Source: Lawsonella clevelandensis (GTDB lineage Bacteria; Actinomycetota; Actinomycetes; Mycobacteriales; Mycobacteriaceae). Taken from it: 64,000 bases of DNA. Below, one piece after another: positions 11,893 to 21,347 of the stretch. The notes beneath the pieces were generated by a model. That model saw only the letters and a program-made list of their open reading frames with translations. It had not been told where the DNA came from and ran no database searches. The stretch lies in NCBI RefSeq assembly GCF_001293125.1, contig NZ_CP009312.1, positions 310,001 to 374,000 on the forward strand, in the 5' to 3' direction. The position numbers and the translations under genes are program-made. The stretch's first letter is position 1, and each line of letters opens with the position of its first letter.

Positions 11893-13472
11893 CGATGACA
11901 CCCACAGTACCCGGCCTTTTTACACTTGTTCTCCATAGTCACCTGCCCTGGTTTGCCCATCATGGGACATGGCCGGTGGGCGAGGAGCTTCTCTATCAAG
12001 CCTGGGGGAACTCCTACATTCCCGTCGTTGAAGAGCTGTATCGGTTAGCAGACGAAGGCTACCGTGACGTACTTTCCCTCGGTATCACTCCCATTGTGGC
12101 TGCCCAGCTAGACGATCCCTACTGTCTCCGTGGCATGCACGAGTGGTTGGCGAACTGGCAGATGCGGGCTGCAGAGGCGGCTACCTTTACAGCTGCTGCT
12201 ACGGTGGATCCAGCCTCAGCCCATGCCACTGGTGCCATCCGTGCCATGGGTAGCCGTGAGGCGGTAGCGGCACATTGGGCCAGCAAACGCTTTCTTGCCC
12301 GTTGGAGTAGCGGTGGTTCGCCAGTGTTCCGCCCGCTGCAGGATGCCGGTGTGATCGAAATGTTGGGGGGACCGCTCGCCCATCCGTTCCAGCCACTACT
12401 CCCCCGGACTTTGCGCCGCTTCTTTCTTGAGTCAGGTCTTGCCGATAGTGAACTGCGGAAGGGTACTCGTCCGGCTGGTTTATGGGCTCCTGAATGCGCC
12501 TTCACTCCCGGTATGGAAGTGGACTACCAGCGTGCCGGTGTCACCCACTTTATGGTGGATGGCCCTTCACTCCATGGGGACACTGCGTGCGGCCGTCCGG
12601 TAGGTGCCAGTGATGTTGTGGCTTTCGGCCGTGATCTCACCGTCAGCTATCGTGTATGGTCCCCCAAGGCTGGCTACCCTGGCCATGCCGATTACCGTGA
12701 TTTCCACACGTACCACCACGAAACCGGTTTTAAGCCGGCGCGGGTGACGGGCCGCTCTGTCTCTCCAGAGCATAAATCCCCTTATAATCCGGAGCGTGCG
12801 GGGGCACGTGTCGACCACGATGTAGCAGACTTCGTGGATACCGTTCTGGGTCGTTTACGAAGCGAAACTGAGCGGTGTGGACGCCCCGCACACGTCGTGG
12901 CGGCATTTGATACTGAGCTCTTTGGACATTGGTGGTACGAGGGTCCCCAGTGGCTGGGGAAAGTTATCCGCGCTTTGCACGCTGCGGGTGTTCACGTTGG
13001 TTCCCTGGCGACGGCCCGTGCGGAGGGCTATGTGGGCGCTCCCGTGGAGTTAGATGACTGTTCGTGGGGGTCTGGTAAGGACTGGCGTGTCTGGGAGGGA
13101 CCACCAGTGGCTGACATTGTGGAGCTCAACCAACAAATCTGTGCTGAGCTGGCGACCGCCTTGTGGGAGTTTCTCCCCGGCGACGCCACTCCTGTACGAC
13201 CACGTGACCGTTACTGCGACCAGATTGTTCGGGAGGCAGCACTCGCGCTGCAATCGGACTGGGCATTCCTCATTTCGAAAGACACGGCTGCAGACTACGC
13301 ACGCTCCCGCGCCTATCTGCATGGCCACGCGATGCGCGAGCTCATCACTGCCCGGCACCATCATTGGCGGGGACAGGAATCACAGTTGCTCAGCGCGTGG
13401 CAGGCAGCCGATGGACCTTTCTCGCAAGTGGATGCTCGGTTGCTACGAAGCGCCTATGATGAGGAAGATTAA
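11889..13472 (+). CDS. Glycoside hydrolase family 57 alpha-glucan branching-type enzyme (Rv3031-like)
   Basis: The 527-residue protein has the GH57 hallmarks: HSHLPWFAHHG at the N-terminus (His-x-His of region 1), WAPECAFTPG near residue 200 with the nucleophile Glu, and AAFDTELFGHWWYEGP near residue 340 with the acid/base Asp. The C-terminal part is the helical DUF1957-like domain. Mycobacterial relatives are assigned as alpha-1,4-glucan branching enzymes for methylglucose lipopolysaccharides. It overlaps the upstream methyltransferase by 4 bp and precedes a glycosyltransferase by 45 bp, so elongation, branching and methylation enzymes are co-expressed. Confidence 0.88.
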   Translation: MTMTPTVPGLFTLVLHSHLPWFAHHGTWPVGEELLYQAWGNSYIPVVEELYRLADEGYRDVLSLGITPIVAAQLDDPYCLRGMHEWLANWQMRAAEAATFTAAATVDPASAHATGAIRAMGSREAVAAHWASKRFLARWSSGGSPVFRPLQDAGVIEMLGGPLAHPFQPLLPRTLRRFFLESGLADSELRKGTRPAGLWAPECAFTPGMEVDYQRAGVTHFMVDGPSLHGDTACGRPVGASDVVAFGRDLTVSYRVWSPKAGYPGHADYRDFHTYHHETGFKPARVTGRSVSPEHKSPYNPERAGARVDHDVADFVDTVLGRLRSETERCGRPAHVVAAFDTELFGHWWYEGPQWLGKVIRALHAAGVHVGSLATARAEGYVGAPVELDDCSWGSGKDWRVWEGPPVADIVELNQQICAELATALWEFLPGDATPVRPRDRYCDQIVREAALALQSDWAFLISKDTAADYARSRAYLHGHAMRELITARHHHWRGQESQLLSAWQAADGPFSQVDARLLRSAYDEED

Positions 13473-13517
13473 CGATCCCGAACTGTTCTTTCCTGTACTG
13501 TGAGGAGTCCATACAAC

Positions 13518-14852
13518 ATGAAGGTGCTGATGATCTCCTGGGAGTTTCCCCCAGTGATGGTGGGTGGCCTGGGTGCTCATGTCGATCGCCTTGTGGGAGA
13601 GTTAGCAGCAGCAGGGCATGAGATTGTGATGGTGACGCGCGCACCAGCTGCTTCTCCTGGAGTTGTTACAGAGACAACCGATGAGATGCGGGGGAACGTG
13701 AGGGTGGTGTCTGTTCCGCTCACCCCGCTAGCGATTGACTTCACGAGCGATCTGATGGCATGGACACTACTCATGGGGACTGCCATGACACAGGCAATCC
13801 AGCATCTTCTCCACGGCACCGGGCCGTGCAGAGAGAATGGTGCCTGGCAGCCCGATGTCATCCACGGCCATGACTGGCTCGTTGCTGTTCCTGCCTGTGC
13901 TATCGCCGAACAGTACGGGCTTCCTTTGGTGGGAACCTTCCATGCTACGGAAGCTGGCCGTAACTCCGGTTGGCTCTCTCACCCCATCAACCGCCACGTA
14001 CATTCGGCTGAATGGTGGTTTGCCAATTCCTGTGACTATCTCATTGCTTGCTCGCGTCCGATGATGGACGAGATCTCTGCAACCTTCGGAGACCCCGCCA
14101 CGGGATCCCCCGGGTTACCCCCGCTACGTTTTATCCCGAATGGCATTGATACTCGCGAGTGGACGATTCCGCATCAACCGGCGCGCGCTACCACTGCCCC
14201 ACACCTGATCTATTTTGGCCGTTTGGAGTGGGAGAAGGGTGTTCACGATATTCTCTCGTCACTTCCGCTCTTGCGGCGCCGCTATCCCGGGATTCATGTC
14301 ACTGTTGCTGGGGAGGGAATGAAACGGGAGTGGCTAGAGTCTGAACAGCGCCGGCACCGTCTCTGCGGCTCTGTCCACTTTGCAGGTTTTATGAGAAAGA
14401 ATGAATTGCGGGAGTTGATCTCTACTGCCGATCTGGCTGTGCTACCGTCCCGCTATGAGCCTTTCGGCATTGTCGCATTGGAGGCCGCCGCTGCCGGGAT
14501 CCCTGTGGTAGCTGCGCGTGCTGGCGGGCTTGCTGACATCATTATTGATGGTGTGACTGGCTGGAGCTACTCCCCTGGCATTATCGAAGAAATGGTGGAG
14601 ACCATCGATGCGGCTCTACGACATCCGGCCGAGCGGGATCGCCGGGCGGCCGCAAACCGTGCACAGCTTCCCCAACGATTTTGTTGGACCCATATTGCCC
14701 AGCAGACGGTGCAGGTCTACGAGCATGCTGCCGCTGGCGTGACTCGGCGGGCCCAGTGGGCTCTCCCACGGCCGCTGATACCCCTGCGTCCGCTTCCCGA
14801 ACGGGATTGGACGACTCCCGTTGATGTGGAAACAACTGTTCCGCAACCGTAG
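13518..14852 (+). CDS. GT4-family alpha-glucan glycosyltransferase (Rv3032-like)
   Basis: The 444-residue GT-B enzyme starts MKVLMISWEFPPVMVGGLG, the donor-side glycine loop of glycogen synthase-like GT4 enzymes. The C-terminal half has IYFGRLEWEKGVHD and SRYEPFGIVALEAAA with the paired Glu residues that hold the nucleotide sugar. The mycobacterial orthologue elongates the alpha-1,4-glucan of methylglucose lipopolysaccharides and also contributes to glycogen (from memory). The ATG at 13518 has TGAGGAG upstream; the frame opens 18 nt earlier but without a ribosome site. It ends the rightward operon begun at 11062. Confidence 0.88.
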   Translation: MKVLMISWEFPPVMVGGLGAHVDRLVGELAAAGHEIVMVTRAPAASPGVVTETTDEMRGNVRVVSVPLTPLAIDFTSDLMAWTLLMGTAMTQAIQHLLHGTGPCRENGAWQPDVIHGHDWLVAVPACAIAEQYGLPLVGTFHATEAGRNSGWLSHPINRHVHSAEWWFANSCDYLIACSRPMMDEISATFGDPATGSPGLPPLRFIPNGIDTREWTIPHQPARATTAPHLIYFGRLEWEKGVHDILSSLPLLRRRYPGIHVTVAGEGMKREWLESEQRRHRLCGSVHFAGFMRKNELRELISTADLAVLPSRYEPFGIVALEAAAAGIPVVAARAGGLADIIIDGVTGWSYSPGIIEEMVETIDAALRHPAERDRRAAANRAQLPQRFCWTHIAQQTVQVYEHAAAGVTRRAQWALPRPLIPLRPLPERDWTTPVDVETTVPQP

Positions 14853-15181
14853 TATCCTCCCCTGCCCACTTCTCCTCAACCTGATGCCCCGCGCATAATG
14901 TGCTCACTACTCAGGTAGATATATGCGGATGTTTGCGCTGCTCCGGGCCATTGTTTGTGGACAGCTGAACCATGCTCAAGCGTCCAGTCGAGAGAAGCCC
15001 GTATTCCGTTCTCCTATCCACCACAGTTTTCTCACTATTTTCTTTGAGTCAAATGTCTGTTCATCCTGGTCACGGCCTCGCTAATGTATCAAGCGACAAA
15101 CAATTATGTACCAAGGGCATTCCTTCCCTGCCCCAGCGCTTGGATCGAATTGTCCTCCGAGAGACCGAGAAGAGGTCCACT
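14853..15181. other. Intergenic region upstream of ceramidase-like gene 1
   Basis: 329 bp between the glycosyltransferase and the Tat-signal gene. An open frame in phase with the downstream gene runs from an ATG at 14972, but it has no ribosome site and would put about 70 residues before the Tat signal. TAATGT near 15084 could be a -10 box. No RNA gene or strong terminator was seen. Confidence 0.4.
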
Positions 15182-17326
15182 GTGGAGATCAATCGTCGTT
15201 CACTATTGAAGGGAATGGCCGCTACCGGCGTTGCAGCCGCAGTAGCCACTGGAACCACTCAATCCACCGGTACGCCTTTCGCACAAGCGGCAAAGCGCCA
15301 TAAGATCACGGGTCCCGCTGACGGCAAGGGTTACTCCGTCGGTGTGGGTATTTCCAGCATGACGGGCGCAGTCGCCGGACAAGGAATGATGGGTTATTCG
15401 GAACCTGAGCAGGTGGCTCGTGGTCTCCGCAGCCCCTACTACGCCCGTGCTTTCATCTTCGTCGATAACAAGACCAAGGAACGTTTGGTGTACGTCAATG
15501 TCGATATGGCGTGCTTCTTCGAAGCCCTCCATCAGGAGGTCATCAAGCATTGTGCGAAGAAGTACGGCAAACTGTACCCCGAGTCGCACCTGTGCATTAC
15601 CGCGACCCACAACCACAACTCCTGTGGCGGTACGTCGCATAACATGGCCTACAACACGGCTACGTCGGGCTTTATGGAGAACAGTTTCAAGGAAGAAGTG
15701 GCCGGTATCTGCGAAGCCATTGACAAGGCCCACCACGCTATCCGTCCCGCTACGCTTCTACTCGGGCATGCAGAACTCCATAACGCCTCTGCAAACCGCT
15801 CAACGGTAGCTTTTGAGCGCAACCCTGACTCAGATAAGTCCTACTTCCCGGAGAGGATCGATCCGCAAGTTCGCGTTCTCCGCATTCAGCAGGCAGGTGA
15901 GGACGTAGGCGCTATTACCTGGTTCGCCACCCATGGCACCTCCCTCACTGATGCGAATTTCTACATCGCACCCGATAATAAGGGCCTGGCCTCCTACATG
16001 TGGGAGCATGACGAGAAGGGTGTACGTTATTTGCGCGGACACCACAACTTTGTAGCGGCATTCTCGCAGACCAACGCCGGTGACATGACTCCGAACTTGG
16101 GCATCAAGCAAATGAAGCCCACTGGTCCAGATGGCACCAACTTCGTCAAGAACAACGTCATCATTGCCAAGCGCCAGTATGACGCCTGCAAGAAGGCTTT
16201 CGAGTCAGCTACCCCAATCTCCGGCGCACGCCTCGATGTCCGCTACATGTACGTCGACATGGCGCACCAGGTCATCGATGGAAAGTACACTCACGACGGC
16301 AAGCGATGGCGTACCAGCCCGGCCATCATGGGCGGTTCGGGCGCTGCCTGCTCCATGGAAGACAACGTACGCTGCCCCACCTGGGACATCCCGTTCATCC
16401 GGGAAGGCTGGCAGTTCCCGGATGCCGGGCCGAAGATCAAGTCTATTCAAGACGCGATGAAGAAGATGGGCATCAAGAAGGTTCCGGAACTGCCCCGCGA
16501 GGACATGCTTAACCAGTACCCGAAGGTGCCGCTGCTACCACTCGGTTATCTGCCTCCGACCCCCTGGAACCCGCAAATCGTGCCGGCGCAGATCATCCGC
16601 CTGTGCGACCAGCTCACCATGTGCACGAACTCCTCCGAGTGCACCATTGTGGCTGCACTGCGCGTTCGCCGGCAGGTTGCTAAAACTCTGGGTATTCATC
16701 TGGAAGATGTGATCTACCAGGGCTACACCAACTCGTACAACCAGTACATCACCACTCCGGAAGAGTACATGGCCTCACAGTACGAAGCTGGCGAGACCCA
16801 ATATGGTATCGAGACGCTGGGTGCCTGGATCCAGGCATTCGATAAGCTCGCCCAGGCGATGCGCGACGGCAAGCCGGTCGCACATGGTCCGAGCCCACTC
16901 AAGCATGAGTGGTTCCACCCGACCTGGTTGGCTGCTGTTCCGCCAGACACCTGCCCGAAGGGCAAAAAGTATGGCGACGTACTGGTTCCACCGCAACGTG
17001 GTTACCACAAGGGCCAGACCGCCCAGGTCGATTTCGTCGGTGCTCACCCTAACAACCGCATCCGCCGCAACAGCACCTACACCAAGGTGGAGCAGAAGAA
17101 GGGCGGCAGCTGGGTGTGCGTCTATGACGATTCCGATTACGAGACCATGTTTCACTGGGAACGCCCCAAGGATTCCAAGACAGAATCCATTACCCGCGTC
17201 ATCTGGAATATCCCCACGTGGCAGGAAACCGGTATGTACCGTCTGGTACAGCTGGGTGAATCCCGCGACAAGAACGGGAAGATCACGTCCTATGTAGGAA
17301 CGTCACCTGCATTCCGTGTAAGTTAG
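15182..17326 (+). CDS. Tat-exported neutral ceramidase-like hydrolase, copy 1
   Basis: The 714-residue protein opens with a twin-arginine signal (INRRSLLKGMAATGVAAAV), so it should be exported folded. It then shows the neutral/alkaline ceramidase family (pfam04734): ATHNHNSCGG near residue 140 (zinc His motif, usually THTHSGPGG), WFATHGTSLTDANFYIAPDNK near 247 (second zinc His), and QTNAGDMTPNL near 297-307. The last aligns with the GD(V/L)SPN catalytic motif, but the Ser is Thr303. A C-terminal Ig-like domain follows. The GTG at 15182 was chosen since AGAGG lies 6 nt upstream and the Tat motif comes directly after. The true substrate (ceramide or another amide) is not proven. Confidence 0.8.
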   Translation: MEINRRSLLKGMAATGVAAAVATGTTQSTGTPFAQAAKRHKITGPADGKGYSVGVGISSMTGAVAGQGMMGYSEPEQVARGLRSPYYARAFIFVDNKTKERLVYVNVDMACFFEALHQEVIKHCAKKYGKLYPESHLCITATHNHNSCGGTSHNMAYNTATSGFMENSFKEEVAGICEAIDKAHHAIRPATLLLGHAELHNASANRSTVAFERNPDSDKSYFPERIDPQVRVLRIQQAGEDVGAITWFATHGTSLTDANFYIAPDNKGLASYMWEHDEKGVRYLRGHHNFVAAFSQTNAGDMTPNLGIKQMKPTGPDGTNFVKNNVIIAKRQYDACKKAFESATPISGARLDVRYMYVDMAHQVIDGKYTHDGKRWRTSPAIMGGSGAACSMEDNVRCPTWDIPFIREGWQFPDAGPKIKSIQDAMKKMGIKKVPELPREDMLNQYPKVPLLPLGYLPPTPWNPQIVPAQIIRLCDQLTMCTNSSECTIVAALRVRRQVAKTLGIHLEDVIYQGYTNSYNQYITTPEEYMASQYEAGETQYGIETLGAWIQAFDKLAQAMRDGKPVAHGPSPLKHEWFHPTWLAAVPPDTCPKGKKYGDVLVPPQRGYHKGQTAQVDFVGAHPNNRIRRNSTYTKVEQKKGGSWVCVYDDSDYETMFHWERPKDSKTESITRVIWNIPTWQETGMYRLVQLGESRDKNGKITSYVGTSPAFRVS

Positions 17327-17347
17327 CCACTCGGTGCGCGAAAGTAT

Positions 17348-17383
17348 GTGTGCCCCTCGCCTCTCCGGAGGTTGGGGGCACAC
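17348..17383. terminator. Hairpin between convergent genes
   Basis: GTGTGCCCC pairs with GGGGCACAC, with an inner CCTC/GAGG stem, in the 141 bp between ceramidase-like gene 1 (+) and the acyltransferase (-). A short T-containing tail (TGCTTTG) follows on the plus side. It probably ends transcription from one or both sides. Confidence 0.55.
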
Positions 17384-17467
17384 TGCTTTGTAGGCATATC
17401 TTCCGTGCATATGCCTCCACGGGTATGCGGTGAGCTAAGCAGCTGGTGCTCTATTCCGGGCAGGCGG

Positions 17468-18217
17468 TTAGCCGCTCGACGCTGAGAGCTTCTTTTTCCG
17501 CTCGATGTCGGCCAGGTCCGCCTCCTGTTGGGCACGGGCCGCAGCGCTTGCTTCCCAATCCTCTTTCCGATTCCGCACCGGTCGGGCTGGCGCGCCCACC
17601 GCGATGCTGTAGTCGGGGATGTTTCCCTTGGCAACGGCATGCGCTCCGAGTACACACCCGCGTCCAATTGTGGTGTTCCGCGTGATGGTAACTTTCGTGG
17701 CTAGCCAGCAATCGGGTCCAATACGCACTGGCCCCTTCACAATCCCTTGGTCTTTAATGGGCATTGTGACGTCACTGGTGACATGGTCAAAATCGCAGAT
17801 GTAAGCCCAGTCCGCTACGAGCGTACTCGAACCGATTTCAGTATCGAGGTAGGAATTGACGACGACGTCTTTCCCAAAGACGGCTTTATCGCCAATACGC
17901 AGAGATCCTTCGTGGCACCTAATAGCGGTGTTATCTCCGATATGCACCCATCGCCCAATCTCCATCCGCCCCAGACCGGGACGACATAACAACTCCGTGT
18001 TCTTCCCCAAGAACACCATGCCGCGCAACACTACATGCGGATTGCGGAGACGGAATGTGAAGAGCCGCCAGTACCGCACCAGATACCAGGGTGAGTAGGC
18101 CTTATGGCGAACCACCCACTTGAGTGAATCCCAGGTGAGGAAACGGCATTGCTGCGGATCACGGTGGCGGGCGGCGGCGTGCCGGTCTTTCCAGGGGGTG
18201 CCCCACATAGATGTCAT
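17468..18217 (-). CDS. Left-handed beta-helix acyltransferase (Rv3034c-like)
   Basis: This 249-residue protein carries hexapeptide repeats of the LbH acyltransferase fold (for example RMEIGRWVHIGDNTAI, LRIGDKAVFGKDV, TTIGRGCVLGAHAVAKG) and the typical ending DYSIAVGAPARPVRNR, related to maltose/colanic acid O-acetyltransferases. In mycobacteria the gene at this place belongs to the methylglucose-lipopolysaccharide cluster, and acylation of that polymer is a plausible role (inference). The C-terminal 35 residues are charged and Ala-rich. Its ATG lies 9 bp after the stop of the THUMP-like methyltransferase, so the two form an operon. Confidence 0.8.
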   Translation of the reverse strand: MTSMWGTPWKDRHAAARHRDPQQCRFLTWDSLKWVVRHKAYSPWYLVRYWRLFTFRLRNPHVVLRGMVFLGKNTELLCRPGLGRMEIGRWVHIGDNTAIRCHEGSLRIGDKAVFGKDVVVNSYLDTEIGSSTLVADWAYICDFDHVTSDVTMPIKDQGIVKGPVRIGPDCWLATKVTITRNTTIGRGCVLGAHAVAKGNIPDYSIAVGAPARPVRNRKEDWEASAAARAQQEADLADIERKKKLSASSG

Positions 18218-18226
18218 AGGGTAATG

Positions 18227-19516
18227 CTACCCAACGAGGCGAGCTCCACAGAGAAAGGCGACGGCACTGGTACCCACCCGGCTGATAACGAGAGTTCGCG
18301 CGGGTGCCCCGGCAACTGGTTTAGGAAGAATCGCACGGCGCACTGCGGTGGGGTCGACGTCCACTCCCCGTACCAAAATTTCGAGACTGGAGGTGGGGTG
18401 GCGACGCAACGCCTTCTTGAGTTCTGCAGTTCGATAACGCAGCTGCTCGATAACGGGATAGTAGGGTACTCCAGCGGGAGCTTGGTCACCCGTCAAGTGG
18501 GCAATGCGATGATCAAGCTGCCAGAGTCCAGAGCGCGCAGCCCACTGCCGTACCAATCCAGCCCGTACGATGGCACCGTCCGGCTCGATGAGGATACTTC
18601 CGACCTCATCTACCGTCATGTCCGCTGCAGCAGCTGTTGCAGCGGGATCATCAGCTATCTGGTCAACGACATCGCCCTGCGGATTGAGTACCGTTGCCCG
18701 CCGGTTGACCGGTATTGCCGAGTTAGTGCGTTCGCAGAGGCAAGCAGACCAGAGGGCTGCTTCCTTCACTCCCCCCTCGCGAGAACCGATGATGGAAATG
18801 ATCTCCACTTCACCCTGCCAGGGACCAGTCCCCCAACCATCAGTGAAGAGTGTCTCCCAATCGATCCCCGGCGCACACTTCACAAGATAGGGACGGTAAC
18901 GGTACGTCTCTAGAACAGTGGTGAGAGACGGTATTGTCGAGTCGGGACCCCGGTAGCGGCGTTGTCCAGTGGCTGTGCGCCGCGCGGGGTCAAGTAGGGT
19001 TACTGCATCCTCATCCCAGCACGGCATCAAACAATCTGCGATGGTGAAGGCTGCGGTGGGTACGTTATGCCGGGCCATCGCCAGCCGCGCCGGGTCCGTG
19101 TCCGATCCGCTGAGCTCGCTGGTAGCTCCGGCGGCGCGCAATGCGGCCAGCTCAGTACCAATAGAACAGGTAGCGTCGTGGATACTACCCGACTTTCGGA
19201 GTCCCATAGAGAACAGCCTCTGTGCCCGGTAGTGTGCTACCGCATGTGGAGTGGCTTGTTGGACGGCTGCGAGTGAAAGAAACCAGTGGGCGGTCTCCGG
19301 ACCGAGTTTCTCCACGGCACGATGGCGTGCCTGGATAAGGTCAATAGTGCCACTAAGCAGCTCTGGTGGAAGATCCGGATAGAGACGCCGCAAGTGAGTT
19401 GTAGAACTTAGGCTGTCCGCGGGAGTCCACGAGAGTGTACTGGCAGTAGCGACCACTGCTTCCCCAGCGGGGCTTGCCCACCATTCCACGAGGTCTGGAG
19501 AAAGCTCTACTGCCAT
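18227..19516 (-). CDS. Class I SAM methyltransferase with THUMP-like C-terminal domain (Rv3037c-like)
   Basis: The 429-residue protein has a methyltransferase core, with the SAM loop SIHDATCSIGTELAAL near residue 112, SGSDTDPARLAMAR after it, and the DPARR motif in VTLLDPARRT. The C-terminal part is the THUMP-like domain that names the family. Actinobacterial members are usually annotated as SAM methyltransferases of unknown substrate; the position matches Rv3037c, placed by some in the methylglucose-lipopolysaccharide locus. Sequence alone would also allow an RNA substrate. The ATG at 19516 has GGAGGTGA upstream. The next gene follows after 9 bp. Confidence 0.78.
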   Translation of the reverse strand: MAVELSPDLVEWWASPAGEAVVATASTLSWTPADSLSSTTHLRRLYPDLPPELLSGTIDLIQARHRAVEKLGPETAHWFLSLAAVQQATPHAVAHYRAQRLFSMGLRKSGSIHDATCSIGTELAALRAAGATSELSGSDTDPARLAMARHNVPTAAFTIADCLMPCWDEDAVTLLDPARRTATGQRRYRGPDSTIPSLTTVLETYRYRPYLVKCAPGIDWETLFTDGWGTGPWQGEVEIISIIGSREGGVKEAALWSACLCERTNSAIPVNRRATVLNPQGDVVDQIADDPAATAAAADMTVDEVGSILIEPDGAIVRAGLVRQWAARSGLWQLDHRIAHLTGDQAPAGVPYYPVIEQLRYRTAELKKALRRHPTSSLEILVRGVDVDPTAVRRAILPKPVAGAPARTLVISRVGTSAVAFLCGARLVG

Positions 19517-19620
19517 TCGTCACCTCCGCAACATCGTCGTGTTTGAGCTACCTATCCTTTCCACTGTATCGCTCCCCCACGACCATTCAGCGTCACATGG
19601 CTCGATCAACAATGGTGGCT

Positions 19621-20658
19621 CTAACGAACGGTAGGAATTGGGTGGCGAGAAGGTCCAGCGGGCCGTGGGCGAGCAGTGACGAATGGTTTCACCCCTGTGA
19701 TAAGCAGGTTATAGAACCAGCTTTGCGGGATAAAACGCTTGAAGACGTGTTCATCCAGCCACGTCGCCGTTGTGAAGAGATTGAAGGCGAAGAGATGGTA
19801 GCGGAGGCTCAATTGATCGGCAGGCACAGCAGCCTCAAACGTCCGAATCGGCCACCCTTCCAGCGCGGCGGCAAACTCTTCCGCATTCACTTCTACTTCC
19901 ACTGCGCCCGCACGCCGAGCAGCGTTACGAAGCTCAGTAGGGGTGAAGGTATGGATGTCGACGACAGCTTCGAGTGCTTGTGCACGGGAGGACTCGTCCA
20001 GTTCTTCCTGCGGACGGCGGTATTTCCGGAGTGGACCCAGCTTCGTCACCGTGGTGACGATCTTCCACGTCAACGTACTGATTGCGCGCGCATATTTGTC
20101 TCCAATGGTGGATGGCTCGCCCGCAAAGACAAAACGCCCCCCGGGTTTGAGGACTCGGATGACCTCGGCGAGAGATTGTTCCGGGTCGGGGATGTGGTGC
20201 AGCATCGCATGCCCAACCACGAGGTCGAAGGTGTTGTCAGGGTAAGGGATGGTTTCTGCATCTGCGACTCGTCCATTGACCTGTAGCCCCAATTGTTGTC
20301 CGTTGCGTAAGGCAACTTCCACCATGCCGGGTGAGAGGTCCGTTAGCTCACCGGATGTCGCTACTCCCGATTGCATGAGGTTGAGGAGGAAGAATCCGGT
20401 GCCGCACCCTAATTCGAGGGCTTTCCCATAGGGCAGCTCGGTGTTGCGGATATCGGAGGAAACGGCTTGGTCGAAGCGACCGCGCGCATAAGTGATGCAC
20501 CGCTCATCGAAGCTGATGGACCACTTCTCGTCGTAGGTTTCCGATTCCCAATCATGGTAGAGGACCTGTGCCATCTTATTGTTGTGATAGGCGGCTTCCA
20601 CCTCTTCAGCTGTAGCTTGGCGATGTGGAGTGCTGTACAAGGGGGGGTCCTCGGTCAC
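19621..20658 (-). CDS. SAM-dependent methyltransferase (Rv3038c-like)
   Basis: This 345-residue class I methyltransferase has ALELGCGTGFFLLNL near residue 80 (SAM loop), ELTDLSPGMVEVA after strand 2 and AMLHHIPDPEQSLAEVIRVLKPGG (motif post I and II). The last 100 residues, with FNLFTTATWLDEHVFKRFIP, are specific to the actinobacterial subfamily. The substrate is unknown. The start is GTG at 20658 with GAAGGACGAC upstream. It is followed after 104 bp by the THUMP-like gene, and the Rv3037c-Rv3038c-Rv3039c order is retained. Confidence 0.78.
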   Translation of the reverse strand: MTEDPPLYSTPHRQATAEEVEAAYHNNKMAQVLYHDWESETYDEKWSISFDERCITYARGRFDQAVSSDIRNTELPYGKALELGCGTGFFLLNLMQSGVATSGELTDLSPGMVEVALRNGQQLGLQVNGRVADAETIPYPDNTFDLVVGHAMLHHIPDPEQSLAEVIRVLKPGGRFVFAGEPSTIGDKYARAISTLTWKIVTTVTKLGPLRKYRRPQEELDESSRAQALEAVVDIHTFTPTELRNAARRAGAVEVEVNAEEFAAALEGWPIRTFEAAVPADQLSLRYHLFAFNLFTTATWLDEHVFKRFIPQSWFYNLLITGVKPFVTARPRPAGPSRHPIPTVR

Positions 20659-20720
20659 GTGTCGTCCTTCTCTGTTTCTAGTAAGGGTAGCCTTAGTTTA
20701 CTGGAGGAAGTGGGGTGACG

Positions 20721-21347
20721 TCACCTGCCATCATCATGACCACTATCATGCAGGTCATCGAACAACCATTCCTGTGCCTCATGGAGCACTAGATCGGGTG
20801 CTGCGAGACGTTCAACCATCCCTGCAGCTAGTGCATCGCTGGGGTCAATGAATCCTTGCTCTGGTGACGGATACAGGCGAGCATTATCTCCCATGACACG
20901 ATATGAGCATTGCTGCGCCAACTCCCATGCTCTACCACAGGTGTATCCGCTCAACGCAGCGGCAACGGGCAACTCTTTCACCAGCGCGGCAAGGCGTGCA
21001 CAACAGGTTTCTGCCGCTGTCTCCCATGCTCGTTTATGGGCGTCGCTGGCGACTGTCCATTGTGATGAGTCATCCCCTACCGAAAACATGGTTTTTGATC
21101 CCACGAGCACCACACCACGAAGAGAACTGCGCGAACAGGGAAGAATTTCGCCTCTACCCTCGCTGTTATCACCCTGTAGAGCGGCGAGAACAGCATCGAG
21201 TTCCTCCCACTGACGCAGCGTAAATGCATTCCAGGGAGATTCCCGAAAACGAAGGAGGAGAATATCTCGATAAAGCTGGAGATCGAGGTAGAGAAGCATA
21301 GATGGGCGCGCGGGAGCTGCCGTCTCTGAGGTATTACATTCCGGCAC
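20721..21347 (-). CDS. Shortened crotonase-fold (enoyl-CoA hydratase-like) protein
   Basis: The 208-residue product resembles enoyl-CoA hydratases: LLLRFRESPWNAFTLRQWEEL at the N-terminus, VVLVGSKTMFSVGDDSSQW (first oxyanion loop) and AAALSGYTCGRAWELAQQCSYRV (second loop). Family members have about 250 residues. Here the segment from the PE catalytic region through the PGxGG-containing loop is collapsed: SPEQGF runs straight into DPSDALAAGMVERL. This suggests a lost or altered active site. The GTG at 21347 (inside the end of the ABC gene, GAGG upstream) was preferred over an ATG at 21299 with no ribosome site. It sits at the echA17 (Rv3039c) position. Confidence 0.65.
   Translation of the reverse strand: MPECNTSETAAPARPSMLLYLDLQLYRDILLLRFRESPWNAFTLRQWEELDAVLAALQGDNSEGRGEILPCSRSSLRGVVLVGSKTMFSVGDDSSQWTVASDAHKRAWETAAETCCARLAALVKELPVAAALSGYTCGRAWELAQQCSYRVMGDNARLYPSPEQGFIDPSDALAAGMVERLAAPDLVLHEAQEWLFDDLHDSGHDDGR

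Noticed and set aside
14972-15181. 70-residue N-terminal extension of ceramidase-like gene 1
   Set aside because: It would bury the Tat signal inside the protein; a good GTG start with ribosome site exists at 15182.
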